A stretch of 64,000 nt of DNA, from positions 62,001-126,000 of the forward strand of contig JAGBHE010000095.1 of the NCBI GenBank assembly GCA_017935675.1. The letters are read 5' to 3'. This document shows, in pieces, positions 26,651 through 36,136 of the stretch; position 1 is the stretch's first letter, and the number at the start of each line of letters is the position of its first letter. The stretch comes from Clostridia bacterium. Its GTDB lineage: Bacteria > Bacillota > Clostridia > UBA1381. The position numbers and the translations under genes are program-made. A model generated the notes under the pieces. That model had not been told where the DNA came from and did no database searches. It worked only from the letters and a program-made list of their open reading frames with translations.

Positions 26651-27838
26651 CTACTTCCTTTCCAACAGATTTATTTTTAATGCAGCAAGCATAACCACAA
26701 AAAGAATCGGAAAAACAGCTGATGCAAATATACCTGCACGCAGATTATCGTTAAACGCACTTGACACAAATCCAAGAAAAGCCGGTCCTCCGGCACATCC
26801 CATATCTCCGGCGAGTGCAAGATATGCAAACAGTCCCGTCCCGCCGCCTTTAATCACTTCTGTGGATATACTGTAAATTCCGGGCCACATGATGCCGACT
26901 GATGTTCCGCACAATACACAAGCGGCAAGAGAAATTGCGGCGGACGGAGAAACTGCCGCTGTAACATATAATGCAGCACATAAGCTTCCGCTAAAAAGCA
27001 TAAACCTTGCAAGGTTGATTTTTCTGCTGAATTTCCCGTACAATACCCTTGAGCTACCCATGAAAACCGCAAAAAGACATGTTCCGATTAAATCTCCGGT
27101 TGTTTTTTCAATCCCCAGACCCGATTCGGCAAATGTAGAAATCCATTGACTTATGCATTGCTCGGCAGCACCGGAACAAAACATAAGAACAATAAGTATC
27201 CAGAAGGTACGCATCCCCGACATTTTTCTTCCGGAAATTATTTCTCCGTCATCTGCCAGACTGCGCATAGGCACCTTCATAAACATGAACATTACGACAA
27301 TCGGAAACAGCGACCAGATACACGATAGGAAACGCCAGCTATCAGTTCCGAATAAAGCGAAAAATATACTTGAGCCGAGGACTACAAGAACATGCCCCCA
27401 GCAATAATGAGAATGCAGCATGCTCATCTGCGCATCCTTATCTTCTATCGGACACGCCTGAACTATCGGGCTTCCCACAGTTTCGATAAGTCCGCTTCCA
27501 ACAGCATATACGAAAACAGATATTATTATTCCCAAATAGGCGTTTTTCATAACAACCGGCAAAAATGCCAGCCCGAGAAGGCCAAGGGCAGACAAAAGCT
27601 GCCCGGTCACTGCGCTTTTTCTGTATCCGGCAATATCTACAAGCTTTGCACTTAAATAATCAACAAGCATCTGCACGCCGAAATTTACCATTATAAGAAA
27701 GGATATCCGGTCAAGAGTCAAACCATAAGTACGCCTGAAGGTCAAAAAAAGAAGAGGGATGAAATTATTTAAAATCCCTTGAACCAGATACGACAAACCG
27801 CACGCTCTGACTGTCAGAAAATATTTATTTTTTTTCAT
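26651..27838 (-). CDS. Major facilitator superfamily transporter
   Basis: A 395-residue inner-membrane protein with about 12 hydrophobic segments and an MFS-like loop between segments 2 and 3 (SAKLVDIAGYRKSAVTGQLL). The second half carries GTSVGIMWPGIYSISTEVI, similar to sugar or drug MFS carriers. The substrate is not predictable. It lies between iscU (35 bases upstream) and plsX (6 bases downstream), apparently a passenger of that transcript. Confidence 0.85.
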   Translation of the reverse strand: MKKNKYFLTVRACGLSYLVQGILNNFIPLLFLTFRRTYGLTLDRISFLIMVNFGVQMLVDYLSAKLVDIAGYRKSAVTGQLLSALGLLGLAFLPVVMKNAYLGIIISVFVYAVGSGLIETVGSPIVQACPIEDKDAQMSMLHSHYCWGHVLVVLGSSIFFALFGTDSWRFLSCIWSLFPIVVMFMFMKVPMRSLADDGEIISGRKMSGMRTFWILIVLMFCSGAAEQCISQWISTFAESGLGIEKTTGDLIGTCLFAVFMGSSRVLYGKFSRKINLARFMLFSGSLCAALYVTAAVSPSAAISLAACVLCGTSVGIMWPGIYSISTEVIKGGGTGLFAYLALAGDMGCAGGPAFLGFVSSAFNDNLRAGIFASAVFPILFVVMLAALKINLLERK

Positions 27839-27873
27839 TTACATTCCTCGTTCTTTAGTTTTAAGCTTTTGTA

Positions 27874-28314
27874 TCAATCCTCGTTTTTATAACATTTTTT
27901 ACAGCAAAAGCCGCATCCTGATGAATCCTCCGATTCAATACCCTTACGCTTATTATAGTCCTCTATTGCGCTGCGGATGGCTTCTTCGGCAAGCACGGAA
28001 CAATGTATCTTTTCCGGCGGCAGTCCGTCAAGAGCTTCCATAACAGCCTTATTTGTAAGCTCAAGAGCCTCCTTTACGGTTTTGCCCTTAACCATTTCAG
28101 TTGCCATAGAGCTTGTGGCAATAGCAGCTCCGCAGCCAAAGGTTTTAAACTTAACATCCTTTATAATGTCATCCTCAATGTCCATATATATTTTCATAAT
28201 ATCGCCGCACTTTGCATTTCCAACCTCACCTACGGCGTTTGCACCTTCAATTTCTCCGACATTTCTCGGATTTGCAAAGTGATCCATTACTTTTTCACTG
28301 TACATATCATTCAT
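27874..28314 (-). CDS. iscU: Iron-sulfur cluster scaffold IscU/NifU N-terminal type
   Basis: A scaffold on which IscS builds Fe-S clusters before transfer. The 146-residue protein has the three scaffold cysteines in VGNAKCGDIMKIYMD, KTFGCGAAIATSSMATE and KIHCSVLAEEAI. The start overlaps the iscS stop in an ATGA. Unlike classical IscU, it ends with a tail after about residue 128 that holds four more cysteines in SGCGFCCKKC plus acidic residues. The tail is reminiscent of a short metal-binding appendage. Confidence 0.93.
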   Translation of the reverse strand: MNDMYSEKVMDHFANPRNVGEIEGANAVGEVGNAKCGDIMKIYMDIEDDIIKDVKFKTFGCGAAIATSSMATEMVKGKTVKEALELTNKAVMEALDGLPPEKIHCSVLAEEAIRSAIEDYNKRKGIESEDSSGCGFCCKKCYKNED

Positions 28315-29495
28315 TCCTTTCCATGAGCTATTTTTTCATACAGCGGTGACATATCCCGCAGGCGCTGCACAATCTGCGGAAGCACTTCAAGGACATAATC
28401 AATATCCTCTTCGGTTGTTTCGTTGCTGACACTTAATCTCAGAGACCCGTGCGCAATTTCATGCGGCAGTCCGATTGCAAGCAACACATGAGACGGATCA
28501 AGAGACCCTGACGCGCACGCGCTGCCGCTTGATGCTGCAATACCGTTCATATCAAGAAGCATAAGAATCGATTCACCTTCAATATATCTGAAAGAAAAAT
28601 TAACATTGCTGCTTGATCTGTTTTCGCGCGGTCCGTTAAGAATACAGTACGGAATTCTCTCCTCAATACCGTCAATAAGCTTTTTCTGAAGCCTACTGCA
28701 CCACTTAGTGTTTTTATCCAAATCCCGGCAGGCAATTTCAAGTGCTTTGGCAAGTCCGACAATATATGCAACATTTTCTGTTGCAGCCCGTTTGCCGCGC
28801 TCCTGACCTCCGCCGTGAATAAGATTGTCAATTTTAACGCCGTTGCGGATATAAAGAGCCCCGACACCCTTCGGCCCATGAAATTTATGTCCGGACAGCG
28901 ACAGCAAATCAACCCCGAGCTCAGAAACATTTACAGGCATATGCCCGACAGCCTGAACAGCATCGGTGTGAAAAAGAATCTTGTGCGACTTAGCTATTTC
29001 GCTGATTTCCTTAATCGGCTGTATTGTTCCGATTTCGTTATTAACGGTCATAATGCTTATAAGCACCGTATTTTCGTTAATGGCGCTTTCAACGCTTTCA
29101 GGCGAAACACGTCCCTCGCTGTCAACCGGAAGATATGTCACATCAAAGCCTTGTTTCTCAAGCCATTTACATGTATTAAGCACTGCATGATGCTCAATCG
29201 AAGATGTTATTATGTGATTTCCCTTTCCCTTGTTTGCAAAAGCAATTCCTTTTAAAGCCCAGTTATCTGCTTCACAGCCGGAGCCTGTAAAATAGATTTC
29301 ATTCGGCTTTGCACCGAGACAGGATGCAACCTTGCTTCTTGCCTCAGCAACAGCATCCTGCGCATCTCTGCCAATCTTATAAAACCTTGATGAAGCGTTG
29401 CCGTAATTATTACAGAAATACGGAAGCATTGCTTCCAGCACCTCTTCACTTAACCTGGTGGTAGCGTTATTATCAAGATATATATTATGCTCCAT
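28311..29495 (-). CDS. iscS: Cysteine desulfurase
   Basis: A PLP enzyme that removes sulfur from cysteine to make the persulfide for Fe-S and thio-cofactor synthesis. The 394-residue protein has the PLP lysine in LSGHKFHGPKGVGALYIR and the reactive cysteine loop IAASSGSACASGSLDPSHVL. The NifS-type start NIYLDNNATTRLS is intact. I prefer the ATG at 29495 to the one at 29507, which sits directly on the AAAGGG site. No iscR-type regulator precedes it; it has an exact-consensus promoter. Confidence 0.95.
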   Translation of the reverse strand: MEHNIYLDNNATTRLSEEVLEAMLPYFCNNYGNASSRFYKIGRDAQDAVAEARSKVASCLGAKPNEIYFTGSGCEADNWALKGIAFANKGKGNHIITSSIEHHAVLNTCKWLEKQGFDVTYLPVDSEGRVSPESVESAINENTVLISIMTVNNEIGTIQPIKEISEIAKSHKILFHTDAVQAVGHMPVNVSELGVDLLSLSGHKFHGPKGVGALYIRNGVKIDNLIHGGGQERGKRAATENVAYIVGLAKALEIACRDLDKNTKWCSRLQKKLIDGIEERIPYCILNGPRENRSSSNVNFSFRYIEGESILMLLDMNGIAASSGSACASGSLDPSHVLLAIGLPHEIAHGSLRLSVSNETTEEDIDYVLEVLPQIVQRLRDMSPLYEKIAHGKE

Positions 29496-29546
29496 AAAAT
29501 CAATCATCCCTTTCGGTATCCGTAATTTTCCGGGTGCTTATAATAT

Positions 29547-29575
29547 ATTATACTTTTTTTTACACCGATTGTCAA
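29547..29575 (-). promoter_or_regulatory. Exact-consensus sigma-A promoter of iscS-iscU
   Basis: TTGACA (29575-29570) and TATAAT (29552-29547) with 17 bases between on the minus strand, about 50 bases before the iscS start. No obvious operator is seen around it. Confidence 0.8.
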
Positions 29576-29622
29576 GACAATTTCAAAAACCAAAAAATAT
29601 TATTTGAAATTTTAAAAAAATA

Positions 29623-29651
29623 TATACATTTTCAAATTTTTATTGTATAAT
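29623..29651 (+). promoter_or_regulatory. Likely promoter of tmcAL
   Basis: TATAAT at 29646-29651 with a weaker TATACA at 29623-29628 and a 17-nt spacer, about 50 bases before the ATG at 29704. The region 29576-29645 is very AT-rich and shared with the divergent iscS promoter. Confidence 0.5.
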
Positions 29652-29703
29652 ATATATGTTAAAAATATCTGTTTGTTCGATAAATTACAGAAGGAGCTTA
29701 AAA

Positions 29704-30873
29704 ATGAAGGTTTGCGGTATTATAGCGGAATACAATCCGCTCCATTGCGGACATGAATATCAGTTAAAGCTGGCACGGCAGCATTTCGATTCAATCGTTA
29801 TAATAATGAGCGGAAGCTTTACCCAAAGAGGTGACACGGCGGTAATTGATAAATGGCAGCGGGCGCAGTGCGCACTTTTGGCAGGTGCTGACCTTGTTCT
29901 GGAGCTTCCGGCAGTATATGCCGTCAGCACCGCCGAAAGATTTGCATGCGGCGGAGTAAGTGTTTTAGAAGCTATCGGCTGCGCAGACGCACTGCTTTTC
30001 GGCTCGGAATGCGGTGACATTTCTGCTTTGACAAAAGCCGCAGAAAGGCTCGCAGATGAAACACAGGAAGTAAAGGATAATATTCGAAGTCTAATGAAAT
30101 CCGGCATTTCTTACGCGTCAGCACGCACAGAGGCATATAAGGGAATTATCTCCGGGGAACTGCTAAGCAAGCCAAATAACATTCTTGCAATAGAATATAT
30201 AAAGCAGCTTTTACTCACCGGAAGCCGTATATCCCCGGTTACGCACAAGCGCTCAGGCTCGGGATATCTTGATACAAAGCTTCCGGAATGCCGGTTTGCA
30301 AGCGCAAGCGCCATAAGGGCAAATCTTGCGTCCCCGGAAAAAATAAAAGCATATATGCCGGACAGCTCTTTTGATATTTTAACAAAATCAGAGAAATACA
30401 GCCTTAAAAATCTCGGTACAGCAGCTGCGTATTTTATACGAACTGCCGGCCCCGATGCTCTTAAGTCATGCCTTGAATGTACGGAAGGGCTGGAAAACCG
30501 TATCTATTCTGCCGCACAAAGCTATTCGGATATTGAACAAATATCCGATGCAGCCTGTACAAAACGCTATACAAGAGCAAAAATCAGGAGGATAATTCTG
30601 AATTCAATGCTCGGAATAACAAGGGAAATGTGCTTTATTAAGCCGAATTATATAAGAGTTCTCGGCGCTTCATCAAACGGGCAGAAGCTTTTATCACGGA
30701 TTAAAGAAAACTCATGTACAGATATTATAACAAAGGTTTCTGCCTACAAAAAAAAGAATACCCTTTTTAAAAAGGATATTCTTTCTACAGACATTCATGC
30801 ATTGTCTGCTTCAATCGAAAGCAACAGGCGATGCGGTTCGGATTTTTACACATCACCAATCATGCTGCAATAG
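29704..30873 (+). CDS. tmcAL: tRNA(Met) cytidine acetate ligase TmcAL (YlbM family)
   Basis: In B. subtilis this enzyme acetylates the wobble cytidine of elongator tRNA-Met using acetate and ATP. The 389-residue protein starts MKVCGIIAEYNPLHCGHEYQ, in which NPLHCGH is the nucleotidyltransferase HxGH motif, and continues with IVIIMSGSFTQRGDTAVI and DKWQRAQCALLAGADLVLEL. The ATG at 29704 follows an AAGGAG site; an in-frame extension upstream overlaps the promoter. Its stop lies 2 bases from the convergent pheA stop. Confidence 0.93.
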   Translation: MKVCGIIAEYNPLHCGHEYQLKLARQHFDSIVIIMSGSFTQRGDTAVIDKWQRAQCALLAGADLVLELPAVYAVSTAERFACGGVSVLEAIGCADALLFGSECGDISALTKAAERLADETQEVKDNIRSLMKSGISYASARTEAYKGIISGELLSKPNNILAIEYIKQLLLTGSRISPVTHKRSGSGYLDTKLPECRFASASAIRANLASPEKIKAYMPDSSFDILTKSEKYSLKNLGTAAAYFIRTAGPDALKSCLECTEGLENRIYSAAQSYSDIEQISDAACTKRYTRAKIRRIILNSMLGITREMCFIKPNYIRVLGASSNGQKLLSRIKENSCTDIITKVSAYKKKNTLFKKDILSTDIHALSASIESNRRCGSDFYTSPIMLQ

Positions 30874-30875
30874 CA

Positions 30876-32009
30876 TTAGCCTTCGGTATATGCTCCCATA
30901 AATACAAATCCGGCTGAGCTGTTTTCAAGCTCTGTTATAAGAGCAAGGAATTCGTCGGAATATACGGAAATATTCATATCCAGAAGGAACATAAACTCAA
31001 AATCAAGTCCGCAGATAGGACGGCTTTCGATTTTAGTAAGGTTTACACCAACGCTTGCAAACTTGGAAATGAGGTTGTAAAGACTTCCCGGCTGGTGCTG
31101 CAGCTTAAGCATAACAGTTATTTTGTCCGCACCCGGATATATTTCCATATCCTTTGAAATGCATATGAAACGCGTATAATTGTTATCGCTGTCTTTAATA
31201 TTTGAGTTAATTATCTGAAGCCCGTACAGCTCACCGCAGATGGCGGATGAAATGGAAGCAATATCATCTCTGTCGCTTTCAGCAACCATTTTCGCCGCAA
31301 CAGCAGTATTTTCACATACTGTTATCTTAACATCCTTCAATGACTTCAAGAACTTTTCGCACTGTCCCAGTGCCTGTCTGTGTGAGAAAATTTCTTTTAT
31401 TGTCTTAGTGCCTTTTTTAGCAAGAAGTACATGATTAATCTGAACCTTTACAGACTTTACTATATTAAAATCATATTCCGCCATAAGATCCGATACCTCT
31501 GTAACAGAACCGTAAATACTGTTTTCCACCGGCAGAACACCGTAACGGCACATTCCCTGATTTACAGCCTCAAATACACCGCGGAAATTATTAAAATACA
31601 TTATGGACGGATTGGAAAAAAGCTTCTCGGCAGCCATTTCTGAATATGCCCCCTCCGTTCCCTGACACGCCACCATGGCGTCAGAAGGAAGCATTTTCGG
31701 TGTTCTGGCAACAGCCTCTTCAATTTTTTTCGATATTTCGGACATCTCATTGATTTTTTTGCTCTGATAAGATCTGCTTATATCAAATATGGTATTATAG
31801 AGCATTTTCGTATATACAGACATATCATCATCTACGAGCTGTGAAAGTCTGTTTACTATTTCCCTTTCTCTGGTGCGGCTGAATACGGGCATTTTATTTT
31901 CCTTTTTGTATTCAGCTATCTTTGCTACGGTTTTCATCCGTTTCTCAAAAAGCTTAATTATTTCGTTGTCCGTTTCATCAATTTCCTGTCTGATTTTTTC
32001 AATTTCCAT
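30876..32009 (-). CDS. pheA: Bifunctional chorismate mutase / prephenate dehydratase (P-protein)
   Basis: It turns chorismate into prephenate and then phenylpyruvate, the Phe branch. The 377-residue protein has an AroQ-type mutase at 1-85 (IRQEIDETDNEIIKLFEKRM), a dehydratase from about 108 (VACQGTEGAYSEMAAEKLF, with the catalytic motif NYTRFICIS), and a C-terminal ACT domain with the Phe-binding motif KIESRPICG. Feedback by Phe is expected from that motif. It is last in the aro operon, 15 bases after aroC, and no terminator separates it from tmcAL. Confidence 0.96.
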   Translation of the reverse strand: MEIEKIRQEIDETDNEIIKLFEKRMKTVAKIAEYKKENKMPVFSRTREREIVNRLSQLVDDDMSVYTKMLYNTIFDISRSYQSKKINEMSEISKKIEEAVARTPKMLPSDAMVACQGTEGAYSEMAAEKLFSNPSIMYFNNFRGVFEAVNQGMCRYGVLPVENSIYGSVTEVSDLMAEYDFNIVKSVKVQINHVLLAKKGTKTIKEIFSHRQALGQCEKFLKSLKDVKITVCENTAVAAKMVAESDRDDIASISSAICGELYGLQIINSNIKDSDNNYTRFICISKDMEIYPGADKITVMLKLQHQPGSLYNLISKFASVGVNLTKIESRPICGLDFEFMFLLDMNISVYSDEFLALITELENSSAGFVFMGAYTEG

Positions 32010-32024
32010 CTTAAATACCTCATT

Positions 32025-33077
32025 TCATAATATTTTTCCGAGTATCACAAGCGCACACATGCTCTCTATGCATGGAACAGCTCGCGGAACAACACAGGGG
32101 TCATGCCGCCCGATAATTTCAAGCTCAACATTCTTATGCTTTGACAAGCTGACTGAATTCTGCTTCATTGCAATAGAAGGCGTCGGCTTCATGGCAACAC
32201 GAAGCAATATCGGCATACCCGAGGACATACCGCCGAGAATTCCTCCATGGTTGTTTGTAACTGTTTTAATGTCAGTACCGTCCGTATAATACGCGTCGTT
32301 GTTTTCACTTCCAAGCATTCCGCATACATCAAAGCCTGCACCGAATTCAACACCTTTAACTGCGGGAACAGCAAATACTGCTTTCGCAAGCTCGCCGTCA
32401 AGACCGCCGTAAAGAGCGTCGCCTATACCGGGGCTAAGACCGGTCACCGCACATTCAATGCAGCCTCCTACGGAATCACCGGACATACGCGCCTTATCGA
32501 TTTCAGCCTTCATCAATTCGCCTGCAGCGTCAGATATAACCGGGAATTCCTTACCGCTTACATCTGAGATTTCAGAGCTGTAGCTTTCATCACGGATTCC
32601 GTGTATTGAGGCAATATGACCGCAAACCTCAATTCCTTTTTCGGAAAGAAGCTGCTTAGCTATACCGCCTGCAAAGCACATTGCAGCCGTGAGCCTGCCG
32701 GAGAACTGGCCTCCTCCGCAAAAATCAAAATACTCACCGAATTTTACACTTGCCGGATAATCGGCATGAGCAGGTCTCGGCACATCAAGCCTTTCGCCGT
32801 AATCTCTGCTTCTTGTATCGCTATTTTCAATCATAGCGCTTATCGGTGCACCGGTTGAAAACCCGTTTTTTATTCCCGACAAAATAATCGGTATATCCGT
32901 TTCATTTCTGGAGGTAGAGTATTTATTCTGACCCGGCACTCGTCTTTTCATAAAATCCCTCAGCTTAAAGCTGTCTATTTTAACACCGGCAGGAATACCT
33001 TCAATAATAACGCTGAGCGCTTTGGCATGTGATTCTCCCGCGATCGTCACAGAAAGCTTTCCTATATTAAATGACAT
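32025..33077 (-). CDS. aroC: Chorismate synthase
   Basis: Catalyses the final shikimate-pathway step, EPSP to chorismate, with reduced FMN. The 350-residue protein has the family signatures GESHAKALSVIIEGIPAG, RRVPGQNKYSTSRNETD, ADYPASVKFGEYFDFCGGGQ and GILGGMSSGMPI. The ATG at 33077 has GGAGGTGA 5 bases upstream and overlaps the aroA end by 11 bases, so translation is probably coupled. The ORF extends in frame to 33110 but without a ribosome site. Confidence 0.96.
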   Translation of the reverse strand: MSFNIGKLSVTIAGESHAKALSVIIEGIPAGVKIDSFKLRDFMKRRVPGQNKYSTSRNETDIPIILSGIKNGFSTGAPISAMIENSDTRSRDYGERLDVPRPAHADYPASVKFGEYFDFCGGGQFSGRLTAAMCFAGGIAKQLLSEKGIEVCGHIASIHGIRDESYSSEISDVSGKEFPVISDAAGELMKAEIDKARMSGDSVGGCIECAVTGLSPGIGDALYGGLDGELAKAVFAVPAVKGVEFGAGFDVCGMLGSENNDAYYTDGTDIKTVTNNHGGILGGMSSGMPILLRVAMKPTPSIAMKQNSVSLSKHKNVELEIIGRHDPCVVPRAVPCIESMCALVILGKIL

Positions 33078-34257
33078 TAACTTCACCTCCAAGCTTCTTA
33101 TATTCTTCAAAAAACAGCGGATACGATTTATTTACAGCTTCAGCACCGACTATTTCAACGGCATCGCTGCATATTGAAGCTGCAACCGCAGCAGACATAA
33201 CTATACGGTGGTCATTGAAGCCGTGAACCGTACCTCCCGAAAGAGAACCGCTGCCATGTATTACAAGAAAATCTTCTCCCTTGCTTGTTTTTCCGCCGAG
33301 AGAACGAATGAGACAATCTGTTGCTTCAATCCTGTCACTTTCCTTAAGCCTGAGCCGCGCGGCATTGTAAAGCATGGTATCTCCGTGCCTTCCGGCTGCC
33401 AATACAGCCAATACAGGAAACAAATCGGGAATTTCACTCACATCGATTTTATCCTTATCAAGCAGCTTTGTTATTTTCCGGTCACCCTGCACGGAGGAAT
33501 AGTTAAGCCCTTCAACCTTAACTTCATTTCCGAGTGCCGATGCAACAATCCAGAAAGCTGAATTTGACCAATCTCCCTCTACAAAAACCTCTCCCGGTGT
33601 TCTGAGCTTTCCCGCCGGGACATCATAGCCGTAAGATTTTTTTTGTATATCAATTCCGAATTCCTTTAAGACATCACGGGTCATTTCCACATATGCCGCA
33701 GACTGCAGCGGTGTTTTAAGCACTATCCTGCTTCCCGAATCAAGGGTTGAAAGCGCAAACATAAGTCCGGTGATATACTGTGAGCTGATATGACCTTCTA
33801 TCTCATAATCACCGCTTTTCAGACCGCCGCATACAGATATCGGGAGCTTGTCGGATGACAGGCTTGCGCCGCCCTCCCTCAGCACTCTGACAATTTCGGA
33901 AAAAGGTCGCTCCGGGAGTCTGCCGCTGCCGCTTATAACCGCGCTTTTTGCTGCTGCGGCACAAACGGGAAGCATAATTCTGGCAGTTGTTCCACTCTCA
34001 CCGCAATCTATTAATGCATTCTCGGCAAATGCATGAATCGGTGAGACTGTAACGCTGCTGCCGGCACGCGAATATTCTCCGCCCAATGCATCAACACATG
34101 ACAGCGTTTTTAAAATATCATCCGAGTAGGCATTAATATTTATACGTGTCTTATTGTCAGAAAGCATGGCGGCAACTATATATCTATGGGCAAAGGATTT
34201 TGAAGCAGGTGCTTCAACACAGCCGCCAAGTGCCCTGGGAGTAAGTCTTACATTCAT
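33067..34257 (-). CDS. aroA: 3-phosphoshikimate 1-carboxyvinyltransferase (EPSP synthase)
   Basis: Joins shikimate 3-phosphate and PEP. The 396 residues show APASKSFAHRYIVAAML near the start, IDCGESGTTARIMLPV, SGSGRLPERPFSEIV, the catalytic ARLRLKESDRIEAT and the C-terminal GFNDHRIVMSAAVA. It is somewhat shorter than the usual 425-430 residues but retains the motifs of both lobes. The ATG overlaps the aroB stop as ATGA. Confidence 0.96.
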   Translation of the reverse strand: MNVRLTPRALGGCVEAPASKSFAHRYIVAAMLSDNKTRININAYSDDILKTLSCVDALGGEYSRAGSSVTVSPIHAFAENALIDCGESGTTARIMLPVCAAAAKSAVISGSGRLPERPFSEIVRVLREGGASLSSDKLPISVCGGLKSGDYEIEGHISSQYITGLMFALSTLDSGSRIVLKTPLQSAAYVEMTRDVLKEFGIDIQKKSYGYDVPAGKLRTPGEVFVEGDWSNSAFWIVASALGNEVKVEGLNYSSVQGDRKITKLLDKDKIDVSEIPDLFPVLAVLAAGRHGDTMLYNAARLRLKESDRIEATDCLIRSLGGKTSKGEDFLVIHGSGSLSGGTVHGFNDHRIVMSAAVAASICSDAVEIVGAEAVNKSYPLFFEEYKKLGGEVNVI

Positions 34258-35309
34258 GACTGCCCTCCGTATTCAAGACCTGCCGAAGCAAATTCTTCAA
34301 GCTTCGCCACATCTGTTTTACAAAGCTTACAGCTCCCGATTCGTTCGGGTATTACAAGAGTTATTGTATTTCCTGAACGTTTTTTGTCACCAAGTGCGAC
34401 AGACGCAAGCTCAGCAGCGCTGTAGCTGCACGAAACCGGCAATCCGAAGCCCTTTAAAATATCAATGATCTCAGCTGTGGTTCCCTTTTCAGTTATCCCC
34501 TCTTTCTCACCGCCGCCTGACGCCAACACCATTCCGATTGCAACGGCATGACCGTGAGTAATTTTAAAGCTGCTGAGCTTTTCAATTGAATGACCGAGAG
34601 TGTGTCCGAGATTAAGAAACTGCCTGCTGCCGGTATCAAATTCATCATCGGCAACAACATCACGCTTTATTCCCACACACCGTCTGACAGTTTCCGCAAT
34701 GTCCGTATCAATAAGCTTCGTTATTTCCTTATCCTTTAAAACCGCATATTTAACAGCCTCAGCGACACCGTCAAGAAAGATTTCACGCGTCAGTGTTTTA
34801 AAGCAGTCCGTATCGCATACAACAAGTGAAGGCTGATGAAATGCACCGGCAAGGTTCTTTCCGGCGTTAAGATTAACGCCGGTTTTGCCGCCGACCGAAG
34901 AATCAATGGCGGCAAGAAATGTCGTAGGAAGCTGTACAAACTTTATTCCGCGAAGATACACCGCAGCCGCAAATCCTGCCATATCTCCGGTTACTCCGCC
35001 TCCGAGAGCCGCTATAATATCACTTCTTGTCAAGTGATTTTCGGCAAGAAATTCAAGCATGTCTGTAAGAGTTGATATATTTTTTGATGCCTCTCCGTTT
35101 TTAAATACGTATTCTATTACTTCAAAACCGCTTTTCTCAAAGGATTTTTTTACAGTATCAAGATACAACTTGGCCACTGCATCATCGGAAATTATACATA
35201 CGCGGCACGGAGCTGTGACTTCTCTTGTAAGCTCTCCGCATTTATCAAGTATACCGCTGCCGATTACAACATCATACACTGCAGAAGCGTTAACTCTTAT
35301 TCTTTCCAT
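34254..35309 (-). CDS. aroB: 3-dehydroquinate synthase
   Basis: NAD- and zinc-dependent cyclisation of DAHP to dehydroquinate. The 351-residue protein has the glycine-rich core ALGGGVTGDMAGFAAAVYLR, QLPTTFLAAIDSSVGGKTG, the zinc histidine region FLNLGHTLGHSIEKLSS and ITHGHAVAIGMVLAS. It starts 5 bases after tyrA and its stop overlaps aroA. The shikimate genes for dehydroquinase, shikimate dehydrogenase and kinase are not in this window. Confidence 0.96.
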   Translation of the reverse strand: MERIRVNASAVYDVVIGSGILDKCGELTREVTAPCRVCIISDDAVAKLYLDTVKKSFEKSGFEVIEYVFKNGEASKNISTLTDMLEFLAENHLTRSDIIAALGGGVTGDMAGFAAAVYLRGIKFVQLPTTFLAAIDSSVGGKTGVNLNAGKNLAGAFHQPSLVVCDTDCFKTLTREIFLDGVAEAVKYAVLKDKEITKLIDTDIAETVRRCVGIKRDVVADDEFDTGSRQFLNLGHTLGHSIEKLSSFKITHGHAVAIGMVLASGGGEKEGITEKGTTAEIIDILKGFGLPVSCSYSAAELASVALGDKKRSGNTITLVIPERIGSCKLCKTDVAKLEEFASAGLEYGGQS

Positions 35310-35314
35310 AGTCC

Positions 35315-36136
35315 CTACCTTCCGTCAATTTTTTCTTTAATCATTCGTCCTTCACGCAAAAGCTCCCTTAAAACAACATCATCGCCTGATGTTATTGCTT
35401 TGGAATACTTTTTCAGATTTTCAATAAGCCCGTCAATTTCAGCGGAAAGGAAATCCCTGTTTTCAAGAAACAGCTCAGTCCACATGTTTTCATTAAGCCA
35501 TGCAACACGCGTAAGATCCTTAAGGCTTCCCGCAGAATACCCCGGATGCTTCGGATATTCCGGGCTTTTTACCATTGCGTTTGACACTACGTGCGCAAGC
35601 TGGGAAGTAAAAGCAATAACGCTATCATGATTTTCCGCCGTAGTGTATTTAAAGGTTTTAAAACCGATTTTTCCGAATACCTCTTCCATAACGGGCTCTT
35701 TCTCAGCGGAACAAATTATCAGCGACGCGCCGCCGAACAAATCAGCATTTGAAAACCCATAGCCTGAATGCTCGGTTCCCGCCATAGGGTGAGCCCCTAC
35801 GAATTTAAATCCGCATTTTTCGGCAATCGGAACACATTTATCACACACAAGTCTTTTTGTTCCTCCGCAGTCGCAAACCAAAGCACCCTTTTTAATACGC
35901 TTGCAGAATTTTTCAAGGTAACTGACCGTTGCTTCCGGATATAATGCAGAAATAATCATATCACATTCCTCGGGAAGCATTTCACCGTCAATAGTACCGT
36001 CATACACGGCAGAGGTTATAATTTCAGGTTCAATATCATAGGCTGTAACAGAATAATCGGTATATTTCTTTAAAGCCTTTGCCATCGAACCGCCTATCAA
36101 ACCAAGTCCTATTATTCCGATTTTATTTATATGCAT
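35315..36136 (-). CDS. tyrA: Prephenate dehydrogenase
   Basis: Oxidative decarboxylation of prephenate to 4-hydroxyphenylpyruvate, the Tyr branch. The 273-residue protein has the NAD site KIGIIGLGLIGGSMAKALKK and the substrate motif FVGAHPMAGTEHSGYGF. It ends soon after the helical dimerisation domain and has no C-terminal ACT domain, unlike many Gram-positive TyrA proteins, so direct Tyr feedback may be weak. The start overlaps the aroF end by 14 bases. Confidence 0.95.
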   Translation of the reverse strand: MHINKIGIIGLGLIGGSMAKALKKYTDYSVTAYDIEPEIITSAVYDGTIDGEMLPEECDMIISALYPEATVSYLEKFCKRIKKGALVCDCGGTKRLVCDKCVPIAEKCGFKFVGAHPMAGTEHSGYGFSNADLFGGASLIICSAEKEPVMEEVFGKIGFKTFKYTTAENHDSVIAFTSQLAHVVSNAMVKSPEYPKHPGYSAGSLKDLTRVAWLNENMWTELFLENRDFLSAEIDGLIENLKKYSKAITSGDDVVLRELLREGRMIKEKIDGR

